A stretch of 64,000 bases of DNA from Sphingopyxis sp. USTB-05 (GTDB lineage Bacteria > Pseudomonadota > Alphaproteobacteria > Sphingomonadales > Sphingomonadaceae), in the NCBI RefSeq assembly GCF_023822045.1, contig NZ_CP084712.1, positions 4,399,001 to 4,463,000 of the forward strand, in the 5' to 3' direction. Positions 37,094-46,589 of the stretch are shown here, one piece after another. The stretch's first letter is position 1. Each line of letters opens with the position of its first letter. The position numbers and the translations under genes were made by a program. The notes below the pieces were generated by a model. That model was not told the DNA's origin. It did no database searches and saw only the letters and a program-made list of their open reading frames with translations.

Positions 37094-37136
37094 CAAAAAG
37101 GCCCGCCTTCCTTTCGGACGGCGAGCCTTTTGTTTT
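37094..37136 (-). terminator. Intrinsic terminator of the DUF4136 gene
   Basis: Outer arms AAAAGGC and GCCTTTT with an inner GC stem around a CTTTCG loop; on the minus strand the stem is followed by TTTTTG. It begins 15 bases after the DUF4136 stop. The flanking A and T runs make it plausible in both directions. Confidence 0.8.
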
Positions 37137-37151
37137 TCGGATTGTAGCCGT

Positions 37152-37853
37152 TCAGCCCTTTTCGGGCGGTGCCACCGTGATCCGCACCCGCTCGCCCGAA
37201 TTGCCGGGGAAGCCGGTGAACATCGCTTCGACCAGGTTCGGGACCAGTGCCTGCAGATTATTGTCGCGCGACTGCGCCTCTGCATGGCCCTCGAACAGGC
37301 GCGAGCCGTCGGCGGCGCGGTTGATCTGGAGGTTCAGGCCGCTGGTGTAGACGGTATAGCTCGACACGTCGTTATAGCCGCCCCAGCCGGGTCCGAAACC
37401 GCCCCACAGGAACGGATCGCGATAGCCATAGACGTAACGGCGTCCGCCGCGTCCGCTGACGATCACGGGACGATAGAATCCGCGGCCGTAAAAGCCGCCA
37501 TAGCTGCCGTACCAGGGGTCGCCGAAGCCGGGGCTCGACACGACGCGTTCGCGGCCCTTGTCGACGCCATAATCCATGCGGACGACCAGGTCGGCGCGTT
37601 CGCCGTTCGCCGCGGGGCGATAGCCGTAACGCGTCAGCTCGCCTGCGACGAGATTCGCATATTGGCCGAATTCGATACCGCCTTGCAGCGAGGGGTCGCT
37701 CGCCTCGACGACGAAGCTCTGGCCCTGCGGTGCGGGAAGCTGCGTCTGGAAACGCGCGACATCGGCCTTGAAAGGGGTCGCGCAGCCGGCCAGCGCCAGC
37801 GCCGCGCCGGTCATGGCGGCAAGGCTCAATCGCCGGAAATTCATCTTGCTCAT
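37152..37853 (-). CDS. DUF4136-domain lipoprotein
   Basis: A 233-residue protein from ATG 37853. A lipoprotein leader (AAMTGAALALAGC, lipobox LAGC) precedes a DUF4136 domain: KADVARFQTQLPAPQGQSFVVEASDP, ADLVVRMDYGVDKGRE and the closing NLVEAMFTGFPGNSGERV. An unusual Gly/Tyr/Trp-rich stretch (residues about 118-165, DPWYGSYGGFYGRGFY and FLWGGFGPGWGGY) interrupts it, as in several sphingomonad homologues. Function unknown; probably outer-membrane attached. Confidence 0.88.
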   Translation of the reverse strand: MSKMNFRRLSLAAMTGAALALAGCATPFKADVARFQTQLPAPQGQSFVVEASDPSLQGGIEFGQYANLVAGELTRYGYRPAANGERADLVVRMDYGVDKGRERVVSSPGFGDPWYGSYGGFYGRGFYRPVIVSGRGGRRYVYGYRDPFLWGGFGPGWGGYNDVSSYTVYTSGLNLQINRAADGSRLFEGHAEAQSRDNNLQALVPNLVEAMFTGFPGNSGERVRITVAPPEKG

Positions 37854-38019
37854 CGTCCTGGCTCCGTGATTCGGGCGCGCATAACCCGCGCTTTCATACC
37901 ATAGACTATACCGATGCGACTTAACCTTGGTTGAACTCGGTTCGTCGCAGGGCTGTTCCACCCCCTCAATATGGGGGGGCGGAAGCGCTTAACAAGATTT
38001 TTCGTACCAGGACGACGGT

Positions 38020-39018
38020 TTAACGGCAGAGCCCCAGCGCGGCATAGGCCGCGTCGAGCGTGGGCCGTGCAAGCGCCGATGCGCGCGCCGCACCGGCCTC
38101 CAGCGCGGCGTCGATCGCGGCGGGATCGGCCTTGAGCTCGGTCAGCCGCGTCGCGATCGGGCGCAGCGTTTCGACCAGCACCTCGCCGAGCGCGGGCTTG
38201 AACGCGCCGAATCCCTGTCCGGCAAAGCGTGCGAGCACCTGGTCGATGCTCTCGTCGGCCATCGCGGCATAGATGGAGACGAGATTCTTCGCCTCGGGCC
38301 GCCCTTCCAGCCCCGACGCTTCCGACGGCAGCGGCTCGGCGTCGGTCTTCGCCTTGCGGATCTTCGCCATGATCGTGTCGGCGTCGTCGACCAGGTTGAT
38401 GCGGCTCGCGTCGCTCGGGTCCGATTTCGACATTTTGGCGGAGCCGTTGCGAAGGCTCATGATCCGTGCTGCGGCAGCCGGGATCGTCGGCTCCGGCAAC
38501 GTGAAGGTTTCGGTCGCCGTATCGAGGTTGAACTTGGTCGCAATGTCGCGCGCGAGTTCAAGATGCTGTTTCTGGTCGTCGCCAACGGGGACGTGCGTCG
38601 TCTGGTAAAGCAGCACGTCGGCCGCCTGCAGCACCGGATAGGCAAAGAGGCCTACGCTTGCGCCCTCGCGGTTCTTGCCCGACTTTTCCTTGAACTGCGT
38701 CATGCGGTTCAGCCAGCCGATGCGCGCGGTGCAGAATAGCAACCAGGCGAGTTCGGCGTGCGCGGGGACGCGCGCCTGATTGAACAGGATCGCCTTTTCG
38801 GGGTCGATCCCCGCCGCCATCAACGCGGCCGCCATCTCCCGCGTGTTCGCGGTCAGCTCGGCGGGGTCGTTATAGACGGTGATCGCGTGCAGGTCGGCGA
38901 GGAAATAGAGCTTCTCGCCCGGCATCTCGTCCTGCATGCGCACCCAGTTGCGGATCGCGCCCAGATAATTGCCGAGATGCAAATTTCCGGTGGGCTGGAT
39001 GCCCGATAGCGTCCGCAT
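38020..39018 (-). CDS. trpS: Tryptophanyl-tRNA synthetase
   Basis: A 332-residue class I synthetase: the HIGH-type motif appears as [12 protein letters not shown], tryptophan pocket around [18 protein letters not shown], and KMSKS as KMSKSDPSD. It charges tRNA-Trp. Three bases separate it from murJ upstream, so it ends a probable secB-murJ-trpS transcription unit, a common alphaproteobacterial grouping. Length and motifs are normal. Confidence 0.96.
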   Translation of the reverse strand: MRTLSGIQPTGNLHLGNYLGAIRNWVRMQDEMPGEKLYFLADLHAITVYNDPAELTANTREMAAALMAAGIDPEKAILFNQARVPAHAELAWLLFCTARIGWLNRMTQFKEKSGKNREGASVGLFAYPVLQAADVLLYQTTHVPVGDDQKQHLELARDIATKFNLDTATETFTLPEPTIPAAAARIMSLRNGSAKMSKSDPSDASRINLVDDADTIMAKIRKAKTDAEPLPSEASGLEGRPEAKNLVSIYAAMADESIDQVLARFAGQGFGAFKPALGEVLVETLRPIATRLTELKADPAAIDAALEAGAARASALARPTLDAAYAALGLCR

Positions 39019-39021
39019 GTC

Positions 39022-40614
39022 TTACTCCTGTTCAACCGCCGGTTTGGCGCGCCGCCGCGTGAGCATGCGAACCAGATCCTTGTCAAGCGCGCCAACGAGG
39101 AAGGCGACCGCGAAGAAGGCCGCGCCGCCGGCTGCGCAGAGCGCGGCGAGCGACCAGATGCGTTCGAACACGTCGCCGCCATAATAGGGCGCCATCATCG
39201 GCATCATCCACCAGAGCAGCGCCGACATCGCTGCGACCGCGATCAGTTGGCGCGCAATCCGCCCGGCAAGCTTCGCCGTGAAATGGAACCAGCCGCGGCG
39301 GTGGAGCATGGTATAGAGCAGGATGCAGTTGAGCGACGCCGACGCCGCGGTTGCGCCCGCGAGTCCGACGATGCCATAATGTTCGACGACATAAAGATTG
39401 ATCGCGATATTGACGATCAGCGCCGCGAGTGCGGTCCACACCGGAGTGCGCATATCCTCGCGCGCGAAAAAGCCCGGGTTCAAAATCTTGACGATGACAT
39501 AGGCGGGAAGACCCGCGACGAGAGCTGCCACGATTTGCGCCATGATCGCGCCATCGGCATCGGTGAACCGGCCGCCGACGAAAAAGGCGGTGACGAAGGC
39601 AGGGGCGCAGATCGCGAGCGCGGCGGCGGCGGGCAGGGTGAGCAAGGTCGCGATCTCGAACGCATTGCCTTGGAGCCGCTGCGCCTCGTCGGCGTCGCCG
39701 CTGTGGATATGGCGCGACAGCATCGGCAGGATCGCGGTGCCCAGCGCGATGCCGACGATGCCGAGCGGTAGCTGGTTGAGCCGGTCGGCGAGTTTCAGCA
39801 GCGTGAGCGAGCCCTGCGCCAGCGAGGTCGCGAAGAAGGTGTCGACGAACTGGCTGACCTGATAAATGCCGGCGCCGAAGGTCGCGGGCAGGATCAGCAT
39901 GCCGAGCTTTCTCACCTCGGGCGTGAATTTGGGCAGGTGCCAGTGGAGCTTCAGCCCGGCGCGGCGCACCGCCCACCACATATAGGCAAGCTGGACGACG
40001 CCCGCGAGACTCACCGCGACGCATAGCGCCTCTGCAACGATCCGGTCGTCGCCCCCCGGTCCGCGCAGCCACCAGCCGGTGATAATGCCGCCGATCAGCA
40101 CGATATTGAGCAACACCGGCGCAAAGGCGCCCGGCGCAAAGCGCGAGCGAGCATTGAGCAGGCCCGACAACATCGCGACAAGGCTGACCAGCGCAAGATA
40201 GGGAAAGGTCACGCGGCTCAGGAAGACCGCGAATTCGAACTTGCCCGGCACCTGTTGGAAATCGCGCGCGAGTAGCCAGACGATGCCCGGCATCGCAAAC
40301 ATCATCACCGCCGAGAAGGCGAGCAATATCCAGAGGAAGACCGAGAGCACATCGTCGGCGAACTTCGCCGCCGCCTTTTCGCCGTCCTCCCCATGCAGCA
40401 CGCGGCTGTATGTCGGGACAAAGGCGACCGAGAAGGCGCCCTCCGCGAACAGGCGGCGAAAGGTGTTGGGGAGAGTGAAGGCGAGCTGGAAGGCGTCGGC
40501 GGCGAGGCCCGCGCCGAGGACGCGGGCGAGCAGCATGTCACGCGCGAAGCCGAAAATGCGGCTGACCATCGTCAGGCCGCCGATCGTCCCCACGTTTTTG
40601 ACGAGGCTGCTCAA
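39022..40614 (-). CDS. murJ: Lipid II flippase MurJ (MviN)
   Basis: A 530-residue polytopic protein, about fourteen helices: SLVKNVGTIGGLTMVSRIFGFARD, FRRLFAEGAFSVAFVP and QLPLGIVGIALGTAILPMLSRH, all strongly typical of MurJ. It flips lipid II across the inner membrane for peptidoglycan synthesis. It sits 27 bases after secB and 3 before trpS. Confidence 0.95.
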   Translation of the reverse strand: MSSLVKNVGTIGGLTMVSRIFGFARDMLLARVLGAGLAADAFQLAFTLPNTFRRLFAEGAFSVAFVPTYSRVLHGEDGEKAAAKFADDVLSVFLWILLAFSAVMMFAMPGIVWLLARDFQQVPGKFEFAVFLSRVTFPYLALVSLVAMLSGLLNARSRFAPGAFAPVLLNIVLIGGIITGWWLRGPGGDDRIVAEALCVAVSLAGVVQLAYMWWAVRRAGLKLHWHLPKFTPEVRKLGMLILPATFGAGIYQVSQFVDTFFATSLAQGSLTLLKLADRLNQLPLGIVGIALGTAILPMLSRHIHSGDADEAQRLQGNAFEIATLLTLPAAAALAICAPAFVTAFFVGGRFTDADGAIMAQIVAALVAGLPAYVIVKILNPGFFAREDMRTPVWTALAALIVNIAINLYVVEHYGIVGLAGATAASASLNCILLYTMLHRRGWFHFTAKLAGRIARQLIAVAAMSALLWWMMPMMAPYYGGDVFERIWSLAALCAAGGAAFFAVAFLVGALDKDLVRMLTRRRAKPAVEQE

Positions 40615-40641
40615 GTCCTCAGCCCGCCCCCGTTAAGGTGC

Positions 40642-41157
40642 TCAGGCCTGGCCGACCGTGACTTCGCCGGCCGCTTCGGCCTGCGCGGCCTGAATCTGCT
40701 GCGCGAACAGGCCGTGGAAATCGATCGGTTCGAGCAGCAGCGACGGGAAGCCGCCGTCCTGGACGGCATCGGCGACGACGCGGCGGGCGAAGGGGAAGAG
40801 GATGCGCGGCGCTTCGGCCAGGAAGAAGGGCTGAAGCTGGTCGTCGGGGACGTTGCGCACGCCGAACAGACCGGCGTATTTCAGGTCGATGACGAAGCTC
40901 GTGCCCTGATCGGTTTTCGACGTGACGTCGATCTTCAGCAGCACTTCGTACAGATTCTCGCCCACGCTATCGGCGGCGATATTGAACTGCACATCGACCT
41001 GCGGGGCGTCCTGCCATTGATAGACGGCCGGTGCGTTCGGATTTTCGAACGACAGGTCCTTCACATATTGCGAAATCAGGCCGATCGCCGGGCTCGTGTC
41101 TTCGCCGTTCGGCTGCAGGGCGGGGTTGTTGAGGTCGGCGCTGGTCTCGTCAGCCAT
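40642..41157 (-). CDS. secB: Protein-export chaperone SecB
   Basis: A 171-residue chaperone from ATG 41157: ISQYVKDLSFENPNAP, VQFNIAADSVGENLYEVLLKI, then YAGLFGVRNVPDDQLQPFFLAEAPRILFPFARRVVADAV (broken normally) and FPSLLLEPIDF, all SecB signatures. It keeps preproteins unfolded and delivers them to SecA. It is divergent from the Tim44-like gene, an arrangement seen widely in alphaproteobacteria. The 253-base space between them holds no further ORF. Confidence 0.96.
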   Translation of the reverse strand: MADETSADLNNPALQPNGEDTSPAIGLISQYVKDLSFENPNAPAVYQWQDAPQVDVQFNIAADSVGENLYEVLLKIDVTSKTDQGTSFVIDLKYAGLFGVRNVPDDQLQPFFLAEAPRILFPFARRVVADAVQDGGFPSLLLEPIDFHGLFAQQIQAAQAEAAGEVTVGQA

Positions 41158-41410
41158 GATGATGAAGCTTTCACTGAAAAGATGGAAACAATATCCGCAT
41201 CCGCGCACCCGTGTCGGAACCGCGGCGGACGGTTGTCGCGGCGCTTAGCAGCGCCCGGCAGCGAGCACAATGGGCGCCCTGTGCGGTGCTATAGTTAAGG
41301 TCGAATCGTTGACCCGCCGCGCCGTAGCGGCCATGGTCATTTGAAACCGGGGCGCGTATCGCCTATGTATCGACCATTATGTTTCCATTGCCCGCATTGG
41401 ACTTTTGCCC

Positions 41411-42073
41411 GTGACCTCTTTTGCTATCGTCCTGCTCGCCATGATTGCCGCCTTCCTCGGCATGCGGCTCTACTCGGTGCTCGGCAAGCGCACGGGGCAT
41501 GAGCAGGAGCCCGTGTTGCCGCGCGAACGCGCCGCCGCATCGCCGGTCCGGCTTGACGAGAAGGACGGATCGCAGGCTGGCGTTGCCGCCCCCGCCGATA
41601 CGTCGGGCCTCGTTTACGAACCCGCTGCGGAGGCCGGCCTTCGCCAGCTTCTCGCGACCGACCGCAATTTCGACGCCGGCCGCTTCATGGAGGGGGCCGA
41701 GGCCGCCTACCGCATGATTCTCGAGGCCTATTGGAAGGGCGATCGCGATACGCTTCGTGATCTTTGCGACGACGACAGCTACGAAGCCTTTTCCGACGCC
41801 ATCGCCGCGCGCGAGGGCCGCGGGGAAACGCTCGACAATCGCCTGATGGGAATCGATTCGGCCAAGATCACCGCGGTCGAGCTGAATCGTAGCGAGGCGC
41901 GCGTCACGGTTCGTTACCATGCGGATATCAGCGCGGTCACCCGCGACGCCGAAGGCAAGCTGATCGCCGGGTCGATGAGCGACGCGTCGCAGACCGACGA
42001 CCTCTGGACCTTCCGCCGCCAGATCGGCAGCAACGACCCCAATTGGGTGCTCGACGAAGCCGAATCGGCCTGA
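41411..42073 (+). CDS. Tim44-like domain protein
   Basis: A 220-residue protein; GTG 41411 is chosen (TTG 41405 is in frame). An N-terminal membrane anchor (SFAIVLLAMIAAFLGMRLYSVLG) is followed by a charged linker and a Tim44/MRPL45-like domain (AEAAYRMILEAYWKGDRDTL to LWTFRRQIGSNDPNWVLDE). Bacterial homologues (TimA) are membrane-attached and linked to protein export or envelope function. Its position opposite secB and before mltA is conserved in the class. Confidence 0.9.
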   Translation: MTSFAIVLLAMIAAFLGMRLYSVLGKRTGHEQEPVLPRERAAASPVRLDEKDGSQAGVAAPADTSGLVYEPAAEAGLRQLLATDRNFDAGRFMEGAEAAYRMILEAYWKGDRDTLRDLCDDDSYEAFSDAIAAREGRGETLDNRLMGIDSAKITAVELNRSEARVTVRYHADISAVTRDAEGKLIAGSMSDASQTDDLWTFRRQIGSNDPNWVLDEAESA

Positions 42074-42077
42074 CCCC

Positions 42078-43403
42078 ATGATCCTGACGGTGGGGGCGCC
42101 GCGCGCGCGGACTTTCGGATTCGCGCTGCTCGCTGCCCTGCCGCTGCTTTCGGGCTGCGCGTCAGTCATTCCCGCGGCGGATAGTGGCCGCCCTGCAACC
42201 ACTACTCCTGCACCGACGCGGCCAGCAGGCACGCCGCGGCCCTATACGCCGCGCCCGTCAGAGGGCACCGATGCAGCTGCGCAGCCGATTCCCGCGACGC
42301 CGCGCGCGCCGCTCGCCGCGGCCGCCGTTCCGGCCGACGCGACGACGGCTGCCGCCAGCGGCGTTGTCGCGGGTCCCGATTTCTCGACGCTTGGCGTTAC
42401 CGCCCAGCAGGCCGCCGCCGCGCTCGCGGCGTTCCGCATCAGTTGTCCGTCGGTCCAGCGCCGCACCGACACGAGCGGCCTGACGCAGGGCACCGACTGG
42501 ACCGAAAGCTGCAACGCGGCGAAAAGCTGGAAGGACAGCGATGCGGCGGCCTTCTTTGCCCGTTATTTCGGCACCGTGCAGGTCGGCACCGGCACGACCT
42601 TTGTCACCGGCTATTACGAACCCGAAATCGCTGGCTCGCGCACGAAGCAGCCGGGTTATGACGTCCCCATCTATCGCCGCCCCGCCGACCTGGTCGAAGT
42701 CGACCTTGGCCAGTTCGCCGACGATCTGAAGGGCCGCAAGATCCGTGGCCGCGTCGATGGCGGCAATTTCACCCGCTATTACGACCGCGCGGCGATCGAA
42801 AGCGGCGCGCTCGACGGGCGCGGGCTCGAAATCGCTTATGCCGCCGACGCCGCCGAATTCTTCTTCCTGCAGGTACAGGGTTCGGGTCGCCTGCGCCTCC
42901 CCGACGGCGGCATCATGCGCATCGGCTACGACACGCAAAACGGTCGCGGCTATGTCGGTATCGGCAAGCTGCTGCTCGATCGCGGCGAATTGCAGCGCGG
43001 GCAGGCGTCGATGCAGGGCATCCTTGATTATCTTCGCGCCGACCCCGTGCGCGGCGCTGCGGTGATGAACGAGAATCCCAGTTGGGTCTTTTTCCGTGAA
43101 CTCACGGGCCCCGGCCCGCTCGGCGCGCTCGGGGTTCCCGTCACCGGCCGCGCGAGCGTCGCTGCTGATCCCCAATATGTGCCGCTCGGTGCTCCGGTCT
43201 TTCTTTCGCTCGACCGCGCTGAACCGAACGGGCTCTGGATAGCGCAGGACACCGGCGGCGCGATCAAGGGCGCCAACCGCTTCGACAGCTTCTGGGGCGC
43301 GGGCGACGCGGCGCGCGCGATTGCGGGCGGCATGTCGGGACGCGGTTCGGCGCTGCTGCTGCTCCCGCGCGCCAGCATCGCGCGGCTGATCCCGGCGCCC
43401 TGA
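42078..43403 (+). CDS. mltA: Membrane-bound lytic murein transglycosylase A
   Basis: A 441-residue lipoprotein (LLSGC lipobox near residue 27) with a Pro/Ala/Thr-rich linker to about residue 95, then the MltA double-psi barrel (FVTGYYEPEIAGSRTK, FFLQVQGSGRLRLPDG) and a 3D domain ending with three Asp: WIAQDTGGAIKGANRFDSFWGAGDAA. It cleaves peptidoglycan glycan strands to 1,6-anhydro ends. It starts four bases after the Tim44-like gene and ends one base before smr. Confidence 0.94.
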   Translation: MILTVGAPRARTFGFALLAALPLLSGCASVIPAADSGRPATTTPAPTRPAGTPRPYTPRPSEGTDAAAQPIPATPRAPLAAAAVPADATTAAASGVVAGPDFSTLGVTAQQAAAALAAFRISCPSVQRRTDTSGLTQGTDWTESCNAAKSWKDSDAAAFFARYFGTVQVGTGTTFVTGYYEPEIAGSRTKQPGYDVPIYRRPADLVEVDLGQFADDLKGRKIRGRVDGGNFTRYYDRAAIESGALDGRGLEIAYAADAAEFFFLQVQGSGRLRLPDGGIMRIGYDTQNGRGYVGIGKLLLDRGELQRGQASMQGILDYLRADPVRGAAVMNENPSWVFFRELTGPGPLGALGVPVTGRASVAADPQYVPLGAPVFLSLDRAEPNGLWIAQDTGGAIKGANRFDSFWGAGDAARAIAGGMSGRGSALLLLPRASIARLIPAP

Positions 43404-43404
43404 C

Positions 43405-43980
43405 ATGCCCCGGCGCCTCGCCCCCGAGGAAACGGCGCTGTGGAAAAAGGTCGCAGCGACCGTAAAGCCGCTGCCCCAGGCGAAAGCGCCGCTCGCGCCC
43501 ACCGCGCCGCCGACCGTCAGTCCGCCAAAGCCGACGCCGCGCAACATTGCGGCTCCCGCTGCCGCACCGCGACCCGCGACGAAACTTCCGCCCCCGCGCC
43601 GCACTCATCAGGCTGCAACGCTCGACGGCCATTGGGACCGCCGCCTGCGCAAGGGACTTGTTCGCCCCGATCTCAGCATCGACCTTCACGGTCACACGCT
43701 CGCTTCTGCGCAGGTTTTGCTCGATGAAGCGATCGGGCGCGGGCTGATGCGCGGCGCGCGCGTGTTGCTTGTGGTGGCGGGGCGCCTCCGCCCCGGTGCC
43801 GACCGTCTGCCCCAGATGCATGGCGATCCGCGCCCGCGCGGCGCGATCCGCGCTTCGCTGCCCGACTGGCTCGCCTATTCGCCCTACGCCGACCAGATCG
43901 TCGCGCTCCGTCCCGCGCATGTCAGCCACGGCGGCGCGGGGGCGGTCTATGTGATCCTGCGCCGTAGCCGCGAGGATTAG
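43405..43980 (+). CDS. Smr/MutS2-type domain protein
   Basis: A 191-residue protein, Pro/Ala-rich to about residue 70, then a Smr domain: SIDLHGHTLASAQVLLDEAI (the conserved LHG), then RLPQMHGDPRPRGAIRASLPDWL and AYVILRR-like GAVYVILRRSRED. Smr domains nick or bind nucleic acids. It is the third gene after Tim44-like and mltA, and converges with dapE by a four-base overlap. Confidence 0.92.
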   Translation: MPRRLAPEETALWKKVAATVKPLPQAKAPLAPTAPPTVSPPKPTPRNIAAPAAAPRPATKLPPPRRTHQAATLDGHWDRRLRKGLVRPDLSIDLHGHTLASAQVLLDEAIGRGLMRGARVLLVVAGRLRPGADRLPQMHGDPRPRGAIRASLPDWLAYSPYADQIVALRPAHVSHGGAGAVYVILRRSRED

Positions 43981-45110
43981 ACGAAGGCGCGCACCAATAT
44001 GCCGCGATAGATGGCGGTCAGCGTGTGCAGATCGTCGACCGCCACGGCCTCGTCCAGCTTGTGCATCGTCGCATTGGTCAGCCCGAATTCGACCACCGGG
44101 CAGAGCGCGTGAAGAAAGCGTGCGTCCGATGTGCCGCCGGTGGTCGACATTTCGGGGGTCAGGTCGGTTTCGGCGTGGATCGCCTCGGCGACCAGCCCTG
44201 ACAGATCGCCCGGCGGGGTGAGGAAGGCTTCGCCCGAAATCTTTCCCAGTATTTTCGCATTTGGTTCGACGTCGTGCGCGAGGCGCTCGATAAGCGCGAC
44301 AAGGTCGGCGCCCCTGTGCTGGTCGTTGAAGCGGATCGACAGCCGCGCCCGCGCTGAGGCGGGGATGACGTTGGTCGCGCCATTGCCGACCTCGATATCG
44401 GTGAACTCGATGTTCGACGGCTGAAACCAATCATTGCCCTCGTCGAGCGCCACCGCATCGATCGCCGCCATGATCCGCACCAGTTTCGGGATCGGATTGT
44501 CGGCAAGGTGCGGGTAGGCGACATGCCCCTGCGTCCCCGGCACGTCGATCCAGATATTGACCGATCCGCGCCGCCCGATCTTCACCATGTCGCCGAGCCG
44601 GTTCACCGATGTCGGCTCGCCGACGACGATCATGTCGGGCTTCACCCCGCGCGCATCCATATGCTCCATCAGCGCGCGCGTCCCAAAGATCGCGGGCCCC
44701 TCCTCGTCGCCGGTGATGATCAGGCTGATCGTGCCGGCCTCAGTGGGCGTGGCTGACGCGGCGGCGACAAAGGCCGCGATCGAACCTTTCATGTCGACTG
44801 CCCCGCGCCCATAAAGCAGGTCGCCGCGTACCTCGGGGGCAAAGGCATCGCCGGTCCAGCCGACGCCCGGCGGCACCACATCGAGATGCCCGGCAAAGCC
44901 GAAATGCCTCGGCCCCTTGCCCGTGCGCACGGCGAGCAAATTTTCAACGGGGCCATCGGGTTCGATCCCGTCGATGAATCGCTCGACGGCAAAGCCGAGC
45001 GGCGTTAGCGCCGCTTCCAGCACGTCGAACACGGCGCCCATGGCCGGGGTGATGCTCGGCGCGGCGATCAACGCCTTTGCCAGTTCTACGGGATCGACGG
45101 TGATGCTCAT
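43977..45110 (-). CDS. dapE: Succinyl-diaminopimelate desuccinylase
   Basis: A 377-residue M20-type deacylase: LIAAPSITPAMG, metal ligands in FGFAGHLDVVPPGVGWTGDAF and LIITGDEEGPAIFGT, and the ending VEFGLTNATMHKLDEAVAVDD with catalytic His. The ITGDEEGPA stretch is diagnostic of DapE. It hydrolyses N-succinyl-LL-diaminopimelate in lysine and peptidoglycan synthesis. It is alone on its strand. Confidence 0.94.
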   Translation of the reverse strand: MSITVDPVELAKALIAAPSITPAMGAVFDVLEAALTPLGFAVERFIDGIEPDGPVENLLAVRTGKGPRHFGFAGHLDVVPPGVGWTGDAFAPEVRGDLLYGRGAVDMKGSIAAFVAAASATPTEAGTISLIITGDEEGPAIFGTRALMEHMDARGVKPDMIVVGEPTSVNRLGDMVKIGRRGSVNIWIDVPGTQGHVAYPHLADNPIPKLVRIMAAIDAVALDEGNDWFQPSNIEFTDIEVGNGATNVIPASARARLSIRFNDQHRGADLVALIERLAHDVEPNAKILGKISGEAFLTPPGDLSGLVAEAIHAETDLTPEMSTTGGTSDARFLHALCPVVEFGLTNATMHKLDEAVAVDDLHTLTAIYRGILVRAFV

Positions 45111-45207
45111 GCCGCTCCCTTACCCCCTTGCGCGGCAGCAAGTCGAGGCTTTGCATCAAGGCGCCTTTGTGCGAAACAAAGGAGGAACAAACTCCACGAG
45201 GACTGCC

Positions 45208-45675
45208 ATGCCCAAGCTCGATCTTGATGCGATCCCGCAAACCAATGCCACCGGCTATCCCGCGCCCTATGACGCACCCGTGCAGGGGCGCTGGTACCGC
45301 CGCCTCGCCCCCGTCACGGGGCTCAGCGATTTCGCCGCGAGCCATGTCGTGCTGAGGCCCGGCGCCTGGTCGTCGCAGCGTCATTGGCACGACGGCGAGG
45401 ACGAGATGCTGGTGATGATCGCGGGCGAAGCGGTGTTGATCGAGGATAGCGGGCGCTGGCCGATGCGACCCGGCGATATCGCGGTGTGGCCGAAGGGCAG
45501 CACGAACGGCCACCATCTCGTCAACGAATCGGATGTCGATTGCATCTTCGTCGCGCTCGGCGGCGGCAAGAAATACGATACCGGCGGCGGCTATTCGGAC
45601 ATCGATATGCTCTTCACGCCCGACGGCTATTTCCACAAGGACGGCACGCCCTATCCAACGACGCGGATTCCGTGA
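45208..45675 (+). CDS. Cupin-domain protein
   Basis: A 155-residue protein from ATG 45208. Cupin motif 1 reads HWHDGEDEMLVMIAGEAVL and motif 2 DIAVWPKGSTNGHHLVNES, followed by a GGGKKYDTGGGYSDIDML segment. The fold usually binds a metal through these His/Glu; the reaction is unknown. It diverges from dapE and has no operon partner. Confidence 0.87.
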   Translation: MPKLDLDAIPQTNATGYPAPYDAPVQGRWYRRLAPVTGLSDFAASHVVLRPGAWSSQRHWHDGEDEMLVMIAGEAVLIEDSGRWPMRPGDIAVWPKGSTNGHHLVNESDVDCIFVALGGGKKYDTGGGYSDIDMLFTPDGYFHKDGTPYPTTRIP

Positions 45676-45730
45676 TCCGTTGACGGGGAAGGCTAGCTAC
45701 GGGGTGGGGAGCGGCGTTGGCCCCCATCAT

Positions 45731-45823
45731 CGTCATCCCGGGCTTGACCCGGGATCCCGCTTCTTTGACGCAACCGCTGGCCCCGGCAGCAAGCGGGACC
45801 CCGGATCAAGTCCGGGGTGATGA
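45731..45823. repeat. Paired-hairpin repeat, CCGGACTTGATCCGG family, copy 2
   Basis: Left arm CATCCCGGGCTTGACCCGGGA, right arm the complement type TCCGGGGT after accccggatcaag. Each arm is itself a hairpin around CTTGA/TCAAG; the two arms differ but each keeps its own pairing. It lies between the cupin and glutathione transferase genes. Confidence 0.85.
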
Positions 45824-45875
45824 TGATGTAGGGTCCGCTATCGGTCGAAACCGGCTGGTCAGGCAAATATTGCCC

Positions 45876-46547
45876 TTATCCCTCGACCGGCCCCTCGAAC
45901 TTCTCGATGATCCAATCCTCGGCCTGCGCGCCGCCGATCCATTCCTGCATGCATGGATGGCTGATGACCGCCTGTGCATAAGCGGCGGCGAAACGCGGCA
46001 GCGGGATCGAGTAAGTGATGAAGCGCGTCACGACGGGCGCGAACATGATGTCGGCGGCCGACCAGCTGCCAAAGAGGAAATCGCCTTCGCCGCCGAACCG
46101 CGCGCGTGCCTCGGCCCAGATCTGGAAGATGCGGACGACATCGGCCTGCACTTCGGGAAGCAGCTCGGCCGGTGGGTAGATGCGGCGGATATTCATGCTG
46201 TGGTTGCGGCGAAGAGCGGCAAAGCTCGAATGCATTTCCGCCGCCATCGACCGCGCCATCGCGCGCGCTGCCATATCTTCGGGCCAGAATCCTTTGGTCC
46301 CGCCGGTCTTTTCGTTGAGATAATCGATGATCGCCAGGCTGTCCCACACGACGATATCGTCGCCGTCCCAAAGGATCGGCACCTTGCCGCCCGACGGCGC
46401 GAACTCGTCGCCCTCGCGGCGGTTCGACCAATCTTCGTCGTAAAGCGGGACGGTGACTTCCTCGAACGGCAGGCCGCTATGCTTGACCGCCAGCCAGCCG
46501 CGCAGGCTCCAACTCGAATACGCCTTGTTACCGAGAAACAGTTTCAT
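45876..46547 (-). CDS. Glutathione S-transferase family protein
   Basis: A 223-residue GST: the start KLFLGNKAYSSWSLRGWLAVK is typical of this subgroup with Ser as likely catalytic residue; thioredoxin-like domain to about 80 (GGKVPILWDGDDIVVWDSLAIIDYL, the Pro and Asp-Ser glutathione site), then the helical domain. It probably detoxifies electrophiles or isomerises a small substrate. It sits 42 bases downstream of engB. Confidence 0.9.
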   Translation of the reverse strand: MKLFLGNKAYSSWSLRGWLAVKHSGLPFEEVTVPLYDEDWSNRREGDEFAPSGGKVPILWDGDDIVVWDSLAIIDYLNEKTGGTKGFWPEDMAARAMARSMAAEMHSSFAALRRNHSMNIRRIYPPAELLPEVQADVVRIFQIWAEARARFGGEGDFLFGSWSAADIMFAPVVTRFITYSIPLPRFAAAYAQAVISHPCMQEWIGGAQAEDWIIEKFEGPVEG

Positions 46548-46589
46548 AGGGTCTCCTTGGCCCCACCCTCAAGGGGAGGGAGGAAAAGG

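Noticed and set aside
45717-45830. Regularly repeated units that might be a CRISPR array
   Set aside because: Units are paired inverted arms scattered kilobases apart, with no spacers and no cas genes.
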